A DNA stretch of 64,000 nucleotides from Bacteroidota bacterium (GTDB lineage: Bacteria; Bacteroidota; Bacteroidia; Chitinophagales; JADJOU01): positions 124,001 through 188,000 of the forward strand of contig JADJOU010000006.1 of NCBI GenBank assembly GCA_016713645.1, read 5' to 3'. The translations under genes were made by a program, and so were the position numbers. Below are positions 8,004 through 17,974 of this stretch, piece after piece; positions within the stretch are counted from its first letter, which is position 1, and each line of letters opens with the position of its first letter. The notes under the pieces are model-generated. The model did not search any database. It worked only from the letters and a program-made list of their open reading frames with translations, and was not told where the DNA came from.

Positions 8004-8540
8004 CTAATTCATTCGTTCTTTTGCTTCTATCTGTTCGTTATACCAAAACTTTTGTGTCGAGAAGTCAAGAGGCCAGTCGCGTTGTGCTTGCTTTTTAATT
8101 GAATTATTTTCAATTGTCAACATATATTCGTAGTCCTCCACTTGTTGATTAACCCAAAACTCTTGTGTCATGTAGTCGTTAGGCCAGTCACGTTTTGCTC
8201 TTGCTTTTAATTTTTCAATTATTTCTTGTTTTTTAGCACTTGCTTGTTCTGCTTGAATGTCTGCTTCATTCGGCGCTGAATTGGTTTGTTCTGGTGGGGT
8301 TGTGCTTTGTGTTTCAAATGTAGTTGAAGCAACATTATTAGAAGTGCTTTCTTTTTTTTCGCCAATATTAGCAATAACGATGAATGCAATAATTGCTGTC
8401 ACGCCAATTTTCCAACCTTTACTAATTGTTGAATTTTTCCAAAGTGCATAAAGTCCAATTGGGAAAAAGAATATACAAAGTATTACTACTACCCAATTTT
8501 TTTCATACCAAGCGATTGATGTTGTGTTTTGCTGTTCCAT
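8004..8540 (-). CDS. Membrane protein with two RDWP repeats
   Basis: Two membrane helices lie near the N-terminus (about 15-33, VVVILCIFFFPIGLYALW, and 43-58, IGVTAIIAFIVIANIG). A Ser/Thr/Gln-rich linker (60-95) follows, then a helical C-terminal region with two copies of a ~40-residue repeat: RAKRDWPNDYMTQEFWVNQQ and QAQRDWPLDFSTQKFWYNEQ. The first half resembles small two-helix membrane domains common in bacteria. The repeat is unfamiliar to me. The gene is preceded by ~180 bases without a gene (8541-8724) and followed by a divergent attC-like element. Confidence 0.62.
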   Translation of the reverse strand: MEQQNTTSIAWYEKNWVVVILCIFFFPIGLYALWKNSTISKGWKIGVTAIIAFIVIANIGEKKESTSNNVASTTFETQSTTPPEQTNSAPNEADIQAEQASAKKQEIIEKLKARAKRDWPNDYMTQEFWVNQQVEDYEYMLTIENNSIKKQAQRDWPLDFSTQKFWYNEQIEAKERMN

Positions 8541-8724
8541 AAAATTTGAATTTTGATTAGTTAGAAAATTGTTTGTTTGATTATTTATTGTTTGTTGATT
8601 TGTTTCTGTTGATATTGGTTGGCTCTGTGAAGATGAAAGAATTCGTAAAGTTATCGAAAGTATATTTTTGATATTTTTTCTGTTCTCAACTTTGTTTTAT
8701 AATGTGAGAGATTTATTGTATTTT

Positions 8725-9804
8725 TTAGAATTGGGGAATAACAACTTCTTTATCGTCTACTATTGGACAAGTCATTCTAGAAACCCCTTTTCCATTTTTC
8801 GATTGCCTATTCCCACACAATGGCTTATTGGGCTTAAAAGTAATTCCAAATTCAAATGTATTTCCTACACCTATGACATTAAGCCCACCTATGTTTGATT
8901 CATAAGAGATTAGAAATTTCATTTGTGTATTTACACCAAAAGGCTGTAATCCTGCCGATAAAACAACTGAAGATGTATTGCTAAATCCGGAAGAATTGAA
9001 TAGCGACAATCTATATCCTGCTCCAATACTTAATACTTCGATAAAATAATGCTCTAATAATAGAACATTTGTTTTATAGTTTTTTTGAATATCGAATCTA
9101 GATTTTATCAACCACGAGCTGTTTAATTGATTTTTGTTTCGAAAATACCAAAGTGCACCATAGAATGTAAACCTTTGTGGTAATTCATAATTACTTAAAT
9201 ATCCTATATTGGGTTCATTTAAATTATTCCATGTAATCCCAAGGTTTCCTAAAAAATGATTTTTTTCTTTATGATCTTGAAATGTATAATTAACTCCTGA
9301 AGTTAATGTATAAGCAGTAGAAAATTCTGAATAAATATTTGAATTAACTGATGACCTGACAACTCCTTGAACAGGATCTAATTGGTCTGAAAAAACAAAT
9401 TGGCTCCAATCCACTTTTTGAAAAATCAATCCAAATTTTATTCCAACAGATAGGCATGCATATCTTCCAAATTCTTTTCTAAACCCCATTAATCCTTCAA
9501 TTTTATTATTAGAGAGATAGCCATCGCCTTGTGTTTCATTTGACGCAATCAAACCAAATCCCAAATGTTGTGTTTTGCACATCCCGAAATCAACCGCAAG
9601 ATTCGTATTGTGAAATGGACCTTCAATTGGTCGATATAGGTTTCTGTGAAATGCATTCACTCTTAACGACCCTTCTCCATCTCGCCCACAAAATGCAGGA
9701 TTGAGTTCTAACCTATTTTCATAGAATTGGCTATAAACAGGGTCTTGTGCATAGCTTGATTCTATGATAAATAAAATAAAAGCTATTATGATTTTATACT
9801 TCAT
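8725..9804 (-). CDS. PorP/SprF-family outer-membrane protein (T9SS partner)
   Basis: The signal peptide (MKYKIIIAFILFIIESSYA) is followed by the family's opening motif QDPVYSQFYENRLELNPAF, and the rest is a beta-barrel pattern. The length (359 aa) is usual for PorP/SprF proteins, outer-membrane barrels of Bacteroidota. In Flavobacterium, SprF is needed to export the giant adhesin SprB. Here the gene begins 41 bases after the stop of the giant PKD adhesin locus (9846-24043) on the same strand, the typical adhesin-SprF pairing. The frame is intact although the adhesin upstream is broken. Confidence 0.88.
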   Translation of the reverse strand: MKYKIIIAFILFIIESSYAQDPVYSQFYENRLELNPAFCGRDGEGSLRVNAFHRNLYRPIEGPFHNTNLAVDFGMCKTQHLGFGLIASNETQGDGYLSNNKIEGLMGFRKEFGRYACLSVGIKFGLIFQKVDWSQFVFSDQLDPVQGVVRSSVNSNIYSEFSTAYTLTSGVNYTFQDHKEKNHFLGNLGITWNNLNEPNIGYLSNYELPQRFTFYGALWYFRNKNQLNSSWLIKSRFDIQKNYKTNVLLLEHYFIEVLSIGAGYRLSLFNSSGFSNTSSVVLSAGLQPFGVNTQMKFLISYESNIGGLNVIGVGNTFEFGITFKPNKPLCGNRQSKNGKGVSRMTCPIVDDKEVVIPQF

Positions 9805-9845
9805 TTTTTGATTTTATATTGCAATTAAGCATCGTCCATTTATTT

Positions 9846-12695
9846 TTATCTAATCAAGGTCACATTTCCTCTAGTTTGCAAACTTCCGTCTTTCATAGGC
9901 ATCCCAAGCCATGGATTATTATCAGTGAATATGGCTTGCACAGTCCAGATATAACTACCTTGCATGCAAGGGACACCAGATTTATCATTTCCATTCCAAG
10001 CCTCTTCAGGTTGTCCGTCTGCAGTAAGTTTTTGACTTTCCCACATCAGTTCACCCCATTTGTTAAATACCTTTATGTGATACGTACCTTGAGCTATTTC
10101 TATACCTGCGGGTTTAAATTCATTAGCACCGCCTGATCCAAGTGATGGTGTGAAAGCGCTTGGTACGAAGATTCCTTTCCAATATCCAGGGAGATAAATA
10201 CTATCAATATACAATGAGTCACATCCTAGGTAATTTGTGGCTTTCAGTGTTATGATATGCCATCCAGAATCGCCATCAGCATATCTGAATGTTGGTTTGG
10301 ATATATGAAAGATGTTTCCATTGCCGAAATTCCATTCGTAAGCTTTGATGCTATCTGTGTTCAATTCTACACTAACCAATCTATAAGGTTTTTTATCATA
10401 AATAATAAATGGTTTGAAAAAGGAATTGGGCTTGGGATATACGGTGATTTTTTTAGAATGACTAAAACTATCGAAGCACACTCCTGCTATGTTAGATTGA
10501 ATTTTAACGAAATAAAATCCAGGCTTGGAGTAATAATGAATCGGATTAACGGCTGTATCCTTTATTCCATCTCCAAAATCCCAGATATAATTGGAACTGA
10601 ACTGAGATGTATTTTTGAATGCAACTGCTAAAGGAGGACACCCTCTATCTATGGTGAAATCAAATCCTGCTATTGGTGCTTGATAAAGTTTGAATATTTT
10701 AATAGCTGTGTCATAGCAAAAAAACTGATTAGATACAATCAATCTAGTCGAATAAAATCCGACGGTACTGTATATTGTAGTGGGGTTGGTATTATTAGAA
10801 AATAAACCATTGCCAAAACTCCAATTATAAGAATTAGCACCAATTGATTTATTGGTGAAAAATACTTTCACCGGACCAGTGCAAGTGTCATTTGGATTGT
10901 AAATAAAATCCGCCTTCGGCAAAGGATAGACATTGATTGTTCTAAAAACAGAATCTATACATCCTGAAAAAGTTTGACCCACCAATTTTACAATATAAGT
11001 TCCTGGGCTTTGATATTGATGTGTTGTATTAGAACCAATTCCAAAATTGCCATCTCCAAAACTCCAGCTGAACAAATTCGAATTAGAAGAAGTCCCTTTG
11101 AAATTAAAGACGTAATTTAAGCAAGCTTGAGATGTATCTACATTCAAATTAATATCAGGCAATGGCATAATATCAATCGAATCTTTCTTAATACTTACAC
11201 AGCTATTAGTAAAAGATTTCAATGTCGCAGTAATATACTTTCTTCCTGGAGTTTTATATATATGCATTGGATTATAGCCATTGGATGAATCCCCGTCCCC
11301 AAAATTCCATGTTATCGCTCCATTGTTTACTATTGCAGCAGTGAACTGAAGAGGCAACTTAACACAACTAATACTATTACTTTTAGCAATTGAAAAAATT
11401 GGTTTGGGTAATACTTTAATGGTCACAAAACTTGTATCAAATCCACAGCCGTCATTAACGTATTGTGAGGCAATAAATATACCTGTATCACTATAGAAAT
11501 GGATTGGGTTTTGCAAAGAAGAACTCGTGCCATCTCCAAAATTCCAGCTGATGTTATTCCCCCCTTTAGAGAAATCATTAAACTTCACTAAAAGGCTTTG
11601 ACAACCCTCATTACCCGAAGTGGTAAAAAAGGAACGCACGTTATTAGGGAACACTTTAACGATTTTCTTCATTGAGTCTGAGCCACAGGTATTGCTAGCA
11701 TAAAGCCGAATAGTGAAATATGAAATGCTATCAATCGTCTTATAAACAACAGGGTTCTGCAATGGATAAAACCGCGAAGAGCTATCACCATTGCCAAAAT
11801 ACCATTTGTTGATTTGGGGCAGTCCTATCGTCTGATTACTCATAAATACAGGCAAAGGTGAACAACCAGAATCAGTGCTAATCAAGAAGTTTACTGTAGG
11901 TTTTGGCAATACTTTTAAAGAATCTTTATATTCAAATACACCACATTTATTTGTTACTTTTAAGCTAATTTGATACACTGAATCTTTGTATATACTTTGA
12001 GCAAAGATGATAGAGGGCGGTGGAATTTTATTGGTCGACGTGATTCCATTTCCGAAATTCCAAAGATAATTTGCTTTCAAATCATTGGTTGTTAAATTGG
12101 TAAAACTCACTATCAATGGTCCACAACCTGAATCTAATGTTTTAGAAAACTTGACCAATGGTAGTGTCTGAATTAATATTTTGGCGGTATCATAGCTCAC
12201 TTTACATATATTTTTTGCTTTTAAAACAATATTATAAATACCTTCAATGGAATATGGATGATAGATTGTAGTGTCTTTGGTCGTCGTCAATAATTGTCCA
12301 TCACCGAAATTCCAGAAAAAAGTATCGACACTACCGTAAGAGGCATTTTGAATAGTTAGTTTGGTTGGATTCAATGCATTGGTGCAGAGAATTGTATCCG
12401 TCAAAACAATTTTGGCGGTAGAAGCGGATTTTACTTTGATACCTTTTGTAAATGTATCTATACAGCCATTAGATGAAGTCACAGTCAGTTTTACAAAATA
12501 GATAGTATCTTGATAAATACTGCCATTGAAAATTTTGGTCACTGAATCTAAATTATTTGTTTGCAATACACCATCGCCGAAATTCCAGAAATTTGAAGAC
12601 GGTTTTTTGGTAATCGTATTATTATAGAATTTAACTGTTAGTGGTGAGCACCCAGAATCAATATTAACCGTAAAGTTGGCTATAGGCTTTGGCAA
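9846..12695 (-). CDS. Giant adhesin fragment: C-terminal PKD array and T9SS domain
   Basis: The last 949 codons. About ten PKD domains of ~85-95 residues, each with a WNFGDG-type core (FWNFGDGQLL, SWSFGDGNFG, IWDFGDGIKD), are joined by KPxxxF linkers. The CHU_C-type gliding-motility domain follows, with FVPSAFTP, FNKWGELMWES and WNGNDKSG as its signature blocks. This domain directs export and surface attachment by the type IX system. The fragment's own ATG is internal; upstream coding continues in another frame across an apparent internal deletion near 12700. Confidence 0.85.
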   Translation of the reverse strand: MPKPIANFTVNIDSGCSPLTVKFYNNTITKKPSSNFWNFGDGVLQTNNLDSVTKIFNGSIYQDTIYFVKLTVTSSNGCIDTFTKGIKVKSASTAKIVLTDTILCTNALNPTKLTIQNASYGSVDTFFWNFGDGQLLTTTKDTTIYHPYSIEGIYNIVLKAKNICKVSYDTAKILIQTLPLVKFSKTLDSGCGPLIVSFTNLTTNDLKANYLWNFGNGITSTNKIPPPSIIFAQSIYKDSVYQISLKVTNKCGVFEYKDSLKVLPKPTVNFLISTDSGCSPLPVFMSNQTIGLPQINKWYFGNGDSSSRFYPLQNPVVYKTIDSISYFTIRLYASNTCGSDSMKKIVKVFPNNVRSFFTTSGNEGCQSLLVKFNDFSKGGNNISWNFGDGTSSSLQNPIHFYSDTGIFIASQYVNDGCGFDTSFVTIKVLPKPIFSIAKSNSISCVKLPLQFTAAIVNNGAITWNFGDGDSSNGYNPMHIYKTPGRKYITATLKSFTNSCVSIKKDSIDIMPLPDINLNVDTSQACLNYVFNFKGTSSNSNLFSWSFGDGNFGIGSNTTHQYQSPGTYIVKLVGQTFSGCIDSVFRTINVYPLPKADFIYNPNDTCTGPVKVFFTNKSIGANSYNWSFGNGLFSNNTNPTTIYSTVGFYSTRLIVSNQFFCYDTAIKIFKLYQAPIAGFDFTIDRGCPPLAVAFKNTSQFSSNYIWDFGDGIKDTAVNPIHYYSKPGFYFVKIQSNIAGVCFDSFSHSKKITVYPKPNSFFKPFIIYDKKPYRLVSVELNTDSIKAYEWNFGNGNIFHISKPTFRYADGDSGWHIITLKATNYLGCDSLYIDSIYLPGYWKGIFVPSAFTPSLGSGGANEFKPAGIEIAQGTYHIKVFNKWGELMWESQKLTADGQPEEAWNGNDKSGVPCMQGSYIWTVQAIFTDNNPWLGMPMKDGSLQTRGNVTLIR

Positions 12696-14889
12696 GACGA
12701 TGAATGGCTCCGCAACTGCTATCTACATTAAAATTATATAATGCAATAGGTCTTGTAGGAATGATAAAAGTCTTTTGAGAACTATCGATACAACCAAAAG
12801 TGCTTGTGGCTCGAAGCCATACTTTATATGATTTATTTACACCAGTTTTATTGTCTGGGAAGACAATATTGACAGAATCAGATGCAGTATCATTGATAAT
12901 ATTACAAACATCTACCCCTTGTACTCTCCATTTGTATCCGGTATTACTTAAAGGTGGAATGATAGCGCTTATATTTTTGGCAGTCAATATTCCAGGAAAA
13001 CATTTTACTGTATCAATAAGATTTATAAAAGGCCGAGGCAATGGCTTTACAATTAACGGCTTCAAAATTGACTCAAAACATCCTGTACCTCCAGCAGTGG
13101 CTTTAAGTTTGATAAAAATGGTGGTGTCTGTGGTGGATGTGTTATAGAATGTAAATGATGGATTCGTTAATACACTGGTGTCAAATGGACTTCCAAATTC
13201 CCATTTGTAAGTGAGACCTATAGGGGTGGAACTATTTGTAAAATTAACCAAAAAAGAGGTACAACCAACTGTATCACTCATGGTAAAATTAGGTTTTGGA
13301 TTGTCAATAGTTCTATATGTTCTTTGTAAAGTATCAGGTTTGCATCCATGAATATTAGTGACTATCAATCTATAAAATAGTGTATCATTTGGATTTTTGA
13401 TGGTATCAATTGGAATAATAATACCTATTGACGTTGATTTTATTGTTCCATTTTTATTTAAAATTTCCCATTTGTAAGTATTATTTGCATTAGGATATTG
13501 AGTTAAACTTGCATTGCTACTGTTAATAATAGATGGGGCACAAGATGAATAATTAGTAGAAAAAAAATCTGCCTTGGGCAATGGAAATACTGTTACGGTA
13601 TCTTTAATCGTATCACTGCAACCCCATTTACTTGTGGCAATTAATTGTATAGCGGTGATGCTATCGTTGGTTCCAGTATTTGTAAAAGTTCTACTTTGAT
13701 CTTTAAATGTATCAATGATTGAAGCTCCAAATTTCCAAATAAAACTCATCGAATTGATACTCTCTCCATTTTTTGGATTGGAATTATTTGTAAAATTAAC
13801 TAGAAGTGGTGTACATCCCGAGTCCTTTGAAGGTGAAAATAAAGCCGATGGCTTTGGATAAACAATTATGTTTCTTGAAGTAGTATCTATACATCCTTTA
13901 GTACCATCATTTCGAGTAGTGGTAAGCAAGATATTGTAATTAATTGCATTCGGTGTGCTATTTACTGGAAAAGTAATCTTCGGATTTACAGAAGTATCGG
14001 TGATAATAGTCGATGGTAAATTCGTCGTCCATAAATATGAGCTCACTACATTTGAGGTTGTATTGTTCATCGTATATAATGCTGGACCACAGTTGATATT
14101 TGCTCCTGTCGCAAACACTGCTTTGGGGCGTCTCAATACAGTGATTGGTCGTATTGTATCGTGGAGACAACCATCAACACTCGTAACCCAAAGGCGAATA
14201 TTATATAGACTATCTATACTTGATTGATTGTTGGTAAATGTAAATAATGGGGAGAATGATGCGGTGTCATTGATTGTACTTGAAGTATTTTGAATAAATT
14301 TCCACCTATACGTTGTAATTCCACCTTTGAAAATACTATTATTGAAAGCACTGGCAGTATCAATAGCACAAATTGGATTGGTAATATTGAATATTGCTTT
14401 AGGTTTTGGAAACACTCTAATATCTTTTGTAATAGAATCTTTGCAACCACTACCTGCAGTTACTACTAATTTTACTTTATAAATTGAATCTGAAATATTT
14501 GATGGATTTACAAAATTTATACTTGGTGGCGAAAAAAGTGAAGAAGTTTGATTATTCCCAAAATCCCAAACAGCACTGACCCCAACAGTACTCGTATTCG
14601 TAAATAAGACAGGCAAAGTGGTACATCCTGCTGTATCACTTCGATTGAATGAGGCGATGGGATTATCAATAGTCACAAACATTCTTTGTAAAGTGTCTGG
14701 TTTGCATCCATGAATATTAGTGACTATCAATCTATAATAAACAGTATCATTAGGAACGAAAATAGTATCAGGTGGAATACTTGACCCATTTGCAGTTTTC
14801 TTAATGTTCCCTGCTTTGTCAAATATCTGCCATTGATATGAATGATTGGCATTGGGGTAAGTATTGATATTTATTTTTGAGCTATTCAA
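12664..14889 (-). CDS. Giant adhesin fragment: repeat units 4-5 and exit
   Basis: 741 codons of PKD-like domains. It covers most of repeat unit 4, the partial unit 5, and then unique domains beginning near 13310 (TIDNPKPNFTMSDTVGC). It ends out of frame at ~12664 after NFNVDSSCGA, where the next PKD domain appears to have lost most of its length. Its N-terminal ATG is internal to the real gene; the preceding fragment differs only by a shorter A-run. Confidence 0.75.
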   Translation of the reverse strand: MNSSKININTYPNANHSYQWQIFDKAGNIKKTANGSSIPPDTIFVPNDTVYYRLIVTNIHGCKPDTLQRMFVTIDNPIASFNRSDTAGCTTLPVLFTNTSTVGVSAVWDFGNNQTSSLFSPPSINFVNPSNISDSIYKVKLVVTAGSGCKDSITKDIRVFPKPKAIFNITNPICAIDTASAFNNSIFKGGITTYRWKFIQNTSSTINDTASFSPLFTFTNNQSSIDSLYNIRLWVTSVDGCLHDTIRPITVLRRPKAVFATGANINCGPALYTMNNTTSNVVSSYLWTTNLPSTIITDTSVNPKITFPVNSTPNAINYNILLTTTRNDGTKGCIDTTSRNIIVYPKPSALFSPSKDSGCTPLLVNFTNNSNPKNGESINSMSFIWKFGASIIDTFKDQSRTFTNTGTNDSITAIQLIATSKWGCSDTIKDTVTVFPLPKADFFSTNYSSCAPSIINSSNASLTQYPNANNTYKWEILNKNGTIKSTSIGIIIPIDTIKNPNDTLFYRLIVTNIHGCKPDTLQRTYRTIDNPKPNFTMSDTVGCTSFLVNFTNSSTPIGLTYKWEFGSPFDTSVLTNPSFTFYNTSTTDTTIFIKLKATAGGTGCFESILKPLIVKPLPRPFINLIDTVKCFPGILTAKNISAIIPPLSNTGYKWRVQGVDVCNIINDTASDSVNIVFPDNKTGVNKSYKVWLRATSTFGCIDSSQKTFIIPTRPIALYNFNVDSSCGAIHRLAKAYSQLYG

Positions 14890-15392
14890 ATAAAATGGAG
14901 CACAAGATGAATAATTAGTAGAAAAAAATCTGCCTTGGGCAATGGAAATACTGTTACGGTATCTTTAATCGTATCTCTACAACCCCATTTACTTGTGGCA
15001 ATTAATTGTATGAAGGTTATACTGTCATTGGTTCCGGAATTAGTAAAAGTTTTACTTTGATCTTTAAATGTATCAATGATTGAAGCTCCAAATTTCCAAA
15101 TAAAACTCATCGAATTGATACTTTCTCCATTTTTTGGATCGGAAGTATTGGTGAAATTAACTAGAAGTGGTGTACATCCCGAGTCCTTTGAAGGTGTAAA
15201 TAAAGCCGATGGCTTTGGATAAACAATTATGTTTCTTGAAGTAGTATCTATACATCCTTTAGTACCATCATTTCTGGTTGCTGTAAGCAGTATAGTGTAA
15301 TTAATTGCATTCGGTGTGTTATTTACTGGAAAAGTAATCTTCGGATTTACGAAGTATCGGTGATAATAGTCGATGGTAAATTCGTCGTCCAT
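14886..15392 (-). CDS. Giant adhesin fragment (repeat unit 4)
   Basis: 168 codons containing YPKPSALFTPSKDSGC and SFIWKFGASIIDTF, the second PKD-like domain of the repeat unit. Its start (MDDEFTIDYYHRYF) is out-of-frame reading caused by a missing A near 15348 (TTTACGAAG here, TTTACAGAAG in the other copies). It ends after a run of seven As at ~14930 where other copies have eight. It is part of the giant gene, not an independent one. Confidence 0.6.
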   Translation of the reverse strand: MDDEFTIDYYHRYFVNPKITFPVNNTPNAINYTILLTATRNDGTKGCIDTTSRNIIVYPKPSALFTPSKDSGCTPLLVNFTNTSDPKNGESINSMSFIWKFGASIIDTFKDQSKTFTNSGTNDSITFIQLIATSKWGCRDTIKDTVTVFPLPKADFFLLIIHLVLHFI

Positions 15393-16210
15393 AAATATGA
15401 GCTCACTACATTAGATGTTGTATTGTTCATCGTATATAATGCTGGACCACAGTTGATATTTGCTCCTGTCGCAAACACTGCTTTGGGGCGTCTCAATACA
15501 GTGATAGGTCGTATTGTATCGTGGAGACAACCATCAACACTCGTAACCCAAAGGCGAATATTATATGTACTATCTACACTTGATTGATTATTGGTAAATG
15601 TAAATAATGGGGAGAATGATGCGGTGTCATTGATTGTACTTGAAGTATTTTGAATAAATTTCCACCTATACGTTGTAATTCCACCTTTGAAAATACTATT
15701 ATTGAAAGCACTGGCAGTATCAATAGCACAAATTGGATTGGTATTATTGAATATTGCTTTAGGTTTTGGAAACACTCTAATATCTTTTGTAATAGAATCT
15801 TTGCAACCACTACCTGCAGTTACTACTAATTTTACTTTATAAATTGAATCTGAAATATTTGATGGATTTACAAAATTTATACTTGGTGGCGAAAAAAGTG
15901 AAGAAGATTGATTATTACCAAAATCCCAAACAGCACTGACCCCAACAGTACTCGTATTCGTAAATAAGACAGGCAAAGTGGTACATCCTGCTGTATCACT
16001 TCGATTGAATGAGGCGATGGGATTATCAATAGTCACAAACATTCTTTGTAAAGTGTCTGGTTTGCATCCATGAATATTAGTGACTATCAATCTATAATAA
16101 ACAGTATCATTAGGAACGAAAATAGTATCAGGTGGAATACTTGACCCATTTGCAGTTTTCTTAATGTTCCCCTTTGTCAAATATCTGCCATTGATATGAA
16201 TGATTGGCAT
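15347..16210 (-). CDS. Giant adhesin fragment (repeat units 3-4)
   Basis: 287 codons spanning the domains TIDNPIASFNRSDTAGC, PKPKAIFNNTNPICAID and RRPKAVFATGANINCG. The first residues are out-of-frame reading across a 2-base loss near 16168, where the text CCCTTT replaces CCTGCTTT of the sister copy. It ends at the lesion near 15348. The fragment is a section of the giant adhesin. Confidence 0.6.
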   Translation of the reverse strand: MPIIHINGRYLTKGNIKKTANGSSIPPDTIFVPNDTVYYRLIVTNIHGCKPDTLQRMFVTIDNPIASFNRSDTAGCTTLPVLFTNTSTVGVSAVWDFGNNQSSSLFSPPSINFVNPSNISDSIYKVKLVVTAGSGCKDSITKDIRVFPKPKAIFNNTNPICAIDTASAFNNSIFKGGITTYRWKFIQNTSSTINDTASFSPLFTFTNNQSSVDSTYNIRLWVTSVDGCLHDTIRPITVLRRPKAVFATGANINCGPALYTMNNTTSNVVSSYLWTTNLPSTIITDTS

Positions 16211-16910
16211 TGGGGTAAGTATTGATATTTATTTTTGAGCTATTCAAATAAAATGGAGCACAAGATGAATAATTAGTAGAAAAAAAATCTGCCTTGGGCA
16301 ATGGAAATACTGTTACGGTATCTTTAATCGTATCTCTACAACCCCATTTACTTGTGGCAATTAATTGTATGAAGGTTATACTGTCGTTGGTTCCAGAATT
16401 GGTAAAAGTTCTAATTTGATCTCTAAATGTATCAATGATTGAAGCTCCAACTTTCCAAATAAAACTCATCGAATTGATACTTTCTCCATTTTTTGGATCG
16501 GAAGTATTGGTGAAATTAACTAGCAGTGGTGTACATCCCGAGTCCTTTGAAGGTGTGAATAAAGCCGATGGCTTTGGATAAACAATTATGTTTCTTGAAG
16601 TAGTATCTATACATCCTTTAGTACCATCATTTCTGGTTGCTGTAAGCAGTATAGTGTAATTAATTGCATTCGGTGTGTTATTTACTGGAAAAGTAATCTT
16701 CGGATTTACAGAAGTATCGGTGATAATAGTCGATGGTAAATTCGTCGTCCATAAATATGAGCTCACTACATTAGATGTTGTATTGTTCATCGTATATAAT
16801 GCTGGACCACAGTTGATATTTGCTCCTGTCGCAAACACTGCTTTGGGGCGTCTCAATACAGTGATAGGTCGAATTGTATCATGGAGACAACCATCAACAC
16901 TGTAACCCAA
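16161..16910 (-). CDS. Giant adhesin fragment (repeat unit 3)
   Basis: 249 codons from VDGCLHDTIRPITVLRRPKA to the type-2 segment NINTYPNANHSYQWQ. The upstream frame is lost at ~16899, where ACACTGTAACC lacks the C present in ACACTCGTAACC of the other copies. It ends at the 2-base lesion near 16168. It is a section of the giant adhesin. Confidence 0.6.
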   Translation of the reverse strand: MGYSVDGCLHDTIRPITVLRRPKAVFATGANINCGPALYTMNNTTSNVVSSYLWTTNLPSTIITDTSVNPKITFPVNNTPNAINYTILLTATRNDGTKGCIDTTSRNIIVYPKPSALFTPSKDSGCTPLLVNFTNTSDPKNGESINSMSFIWKVGASIIDTFRDQIRTFTNSGTNDSITFIQLIATSKWGCRDTIKDTVTVFPLPKADFFSTNYSSCAPFYLNSSKININTYPNANHSYQWQIFDKGEH

Positions 16911-17974
16911 AGGCGAATATTATATGTACTATCTACACTTGATTGATTATTGGTAAATGTAAATAATGGGGAGAATGATGCGGTGTCATTGATTGTACTT
17001 GAAGTATTTTGAATAAATTTCCATCTATACGTTGTAATTCCACCTTTGAAAATACTATTATTGAAAGCACTGGCAGTATCAATAGCACAAATTGGATTGG
17101 TAATATTGAATATTGCTTTAGGTTTTGGAAACACTCTAATATCTTTTGTAATAGAATCTTTGCAACCACTACCTGCAGTTACTACTAATTTTACTTTATA
17201 AATTGAATCTGAAATATTTGATGGATTGACAAAATTTATACTTGGTGGCGAAAAAAGTGCAGAAGTTTGATTATTCCCAAAATCCCAAACAGCACTTGCC
17301 CCAACAGTACTCGTATTCGTGAATAAGACAGGCAAAGTGGTACATCCTGCTGTATCACTTCGATTGAATGAGGCGATTGGATTATCAATAGTCACAAACA
17401 TTCTTTGTAAAGTGTCTGGTTTGCAACCATGAATATTAGTGACTATCAATCTATAAAATAGTGTATCATTTGGATTTTTGATGGTATCAATTGGAATAAT
17501 AATACCTATTGACGTTGATTTTATTGTTCCATTTTTGTTTAAAATTTCCCATTTGTAAGTATTATTTGCATTAGGATATTGAGTTAAACTTACATTGCTA
17601 TTGTTAATAATAGATGGGGCACAAGATGAATAATTAGTAGAAAAAAAATCTGCCTTGGGCAATGGAAATACTGTTACAGTATCTTTAATAGTGTCTCTGC
17701 AACCCCATTTACTTGTGGCAATTAATTGTATGAAGGTTATACTGTCATTGGTTCCGGAATTAGTAAAAGTTCTGATTTGATTTTTGAATGTATCAATGAT
17801 TGAAGATCCAAATTTCCAAATAAAACTCATCGAATTGATACTCTCTCCATTTTTTGGATCGGAAGTATTGGTGAAATTAACTAGCAGTGGTGTACATCCC
17901 GAGTCCTTTGAAGGTGTGAATAAAGCCGATGGTTTGGATAAACAATTATGTTTCTTGAAGTAGTATCTATACAT
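16853..17974 (-). CDS. Giant adhesin fragment (repeat unit 2)
   Basis: 373 codons of PKD-like domains covering most of one unit (KPSALFTPSKDSGC through VDSTYNIRLWV), with the type-1 central segment (SLTQYPNANNTYKWE). The frame before it is lost near 17933, where GATGGTTTGG has one base fewer than the GATGGTTTTGG or GATGGCTTTGG of its sisters. It is a section of the giant adhesin. Confidence 0.62.
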   Translation of the reverse strand: MYRYYFKKHNCLSKPSALFTPSKDSGCTPLLVNFTNTSDPKNGESINSMSFIWKFGSSIIDTFKNQIRTFTNSGTNDSITFIQLIATSKWGCRDTIKDTVTVFPLPKADFFSTNYSSCAPSIINNSNVSLTQYPNANNTYKWEILNKNGTIKSTSIGIIIPIDTIKNPNDTLFYRLIVTNIHGCKPDTLQRMFVTIDNPIASFNRSDTAGCTTLPVLFTNTSTVGASAVWDFGNNQTSALFSPPSINFVNPSNISDSIYKVKLVVTAGSGCKDSITKDIRVFPKPKAIFNITNPICAIDTASAFNNSIFKGGITTYRWKFIQNTSSTINDTASFSPLFTFTNNQSSVDSTYNIRLWVTVLMVVSMIQFDLSLY

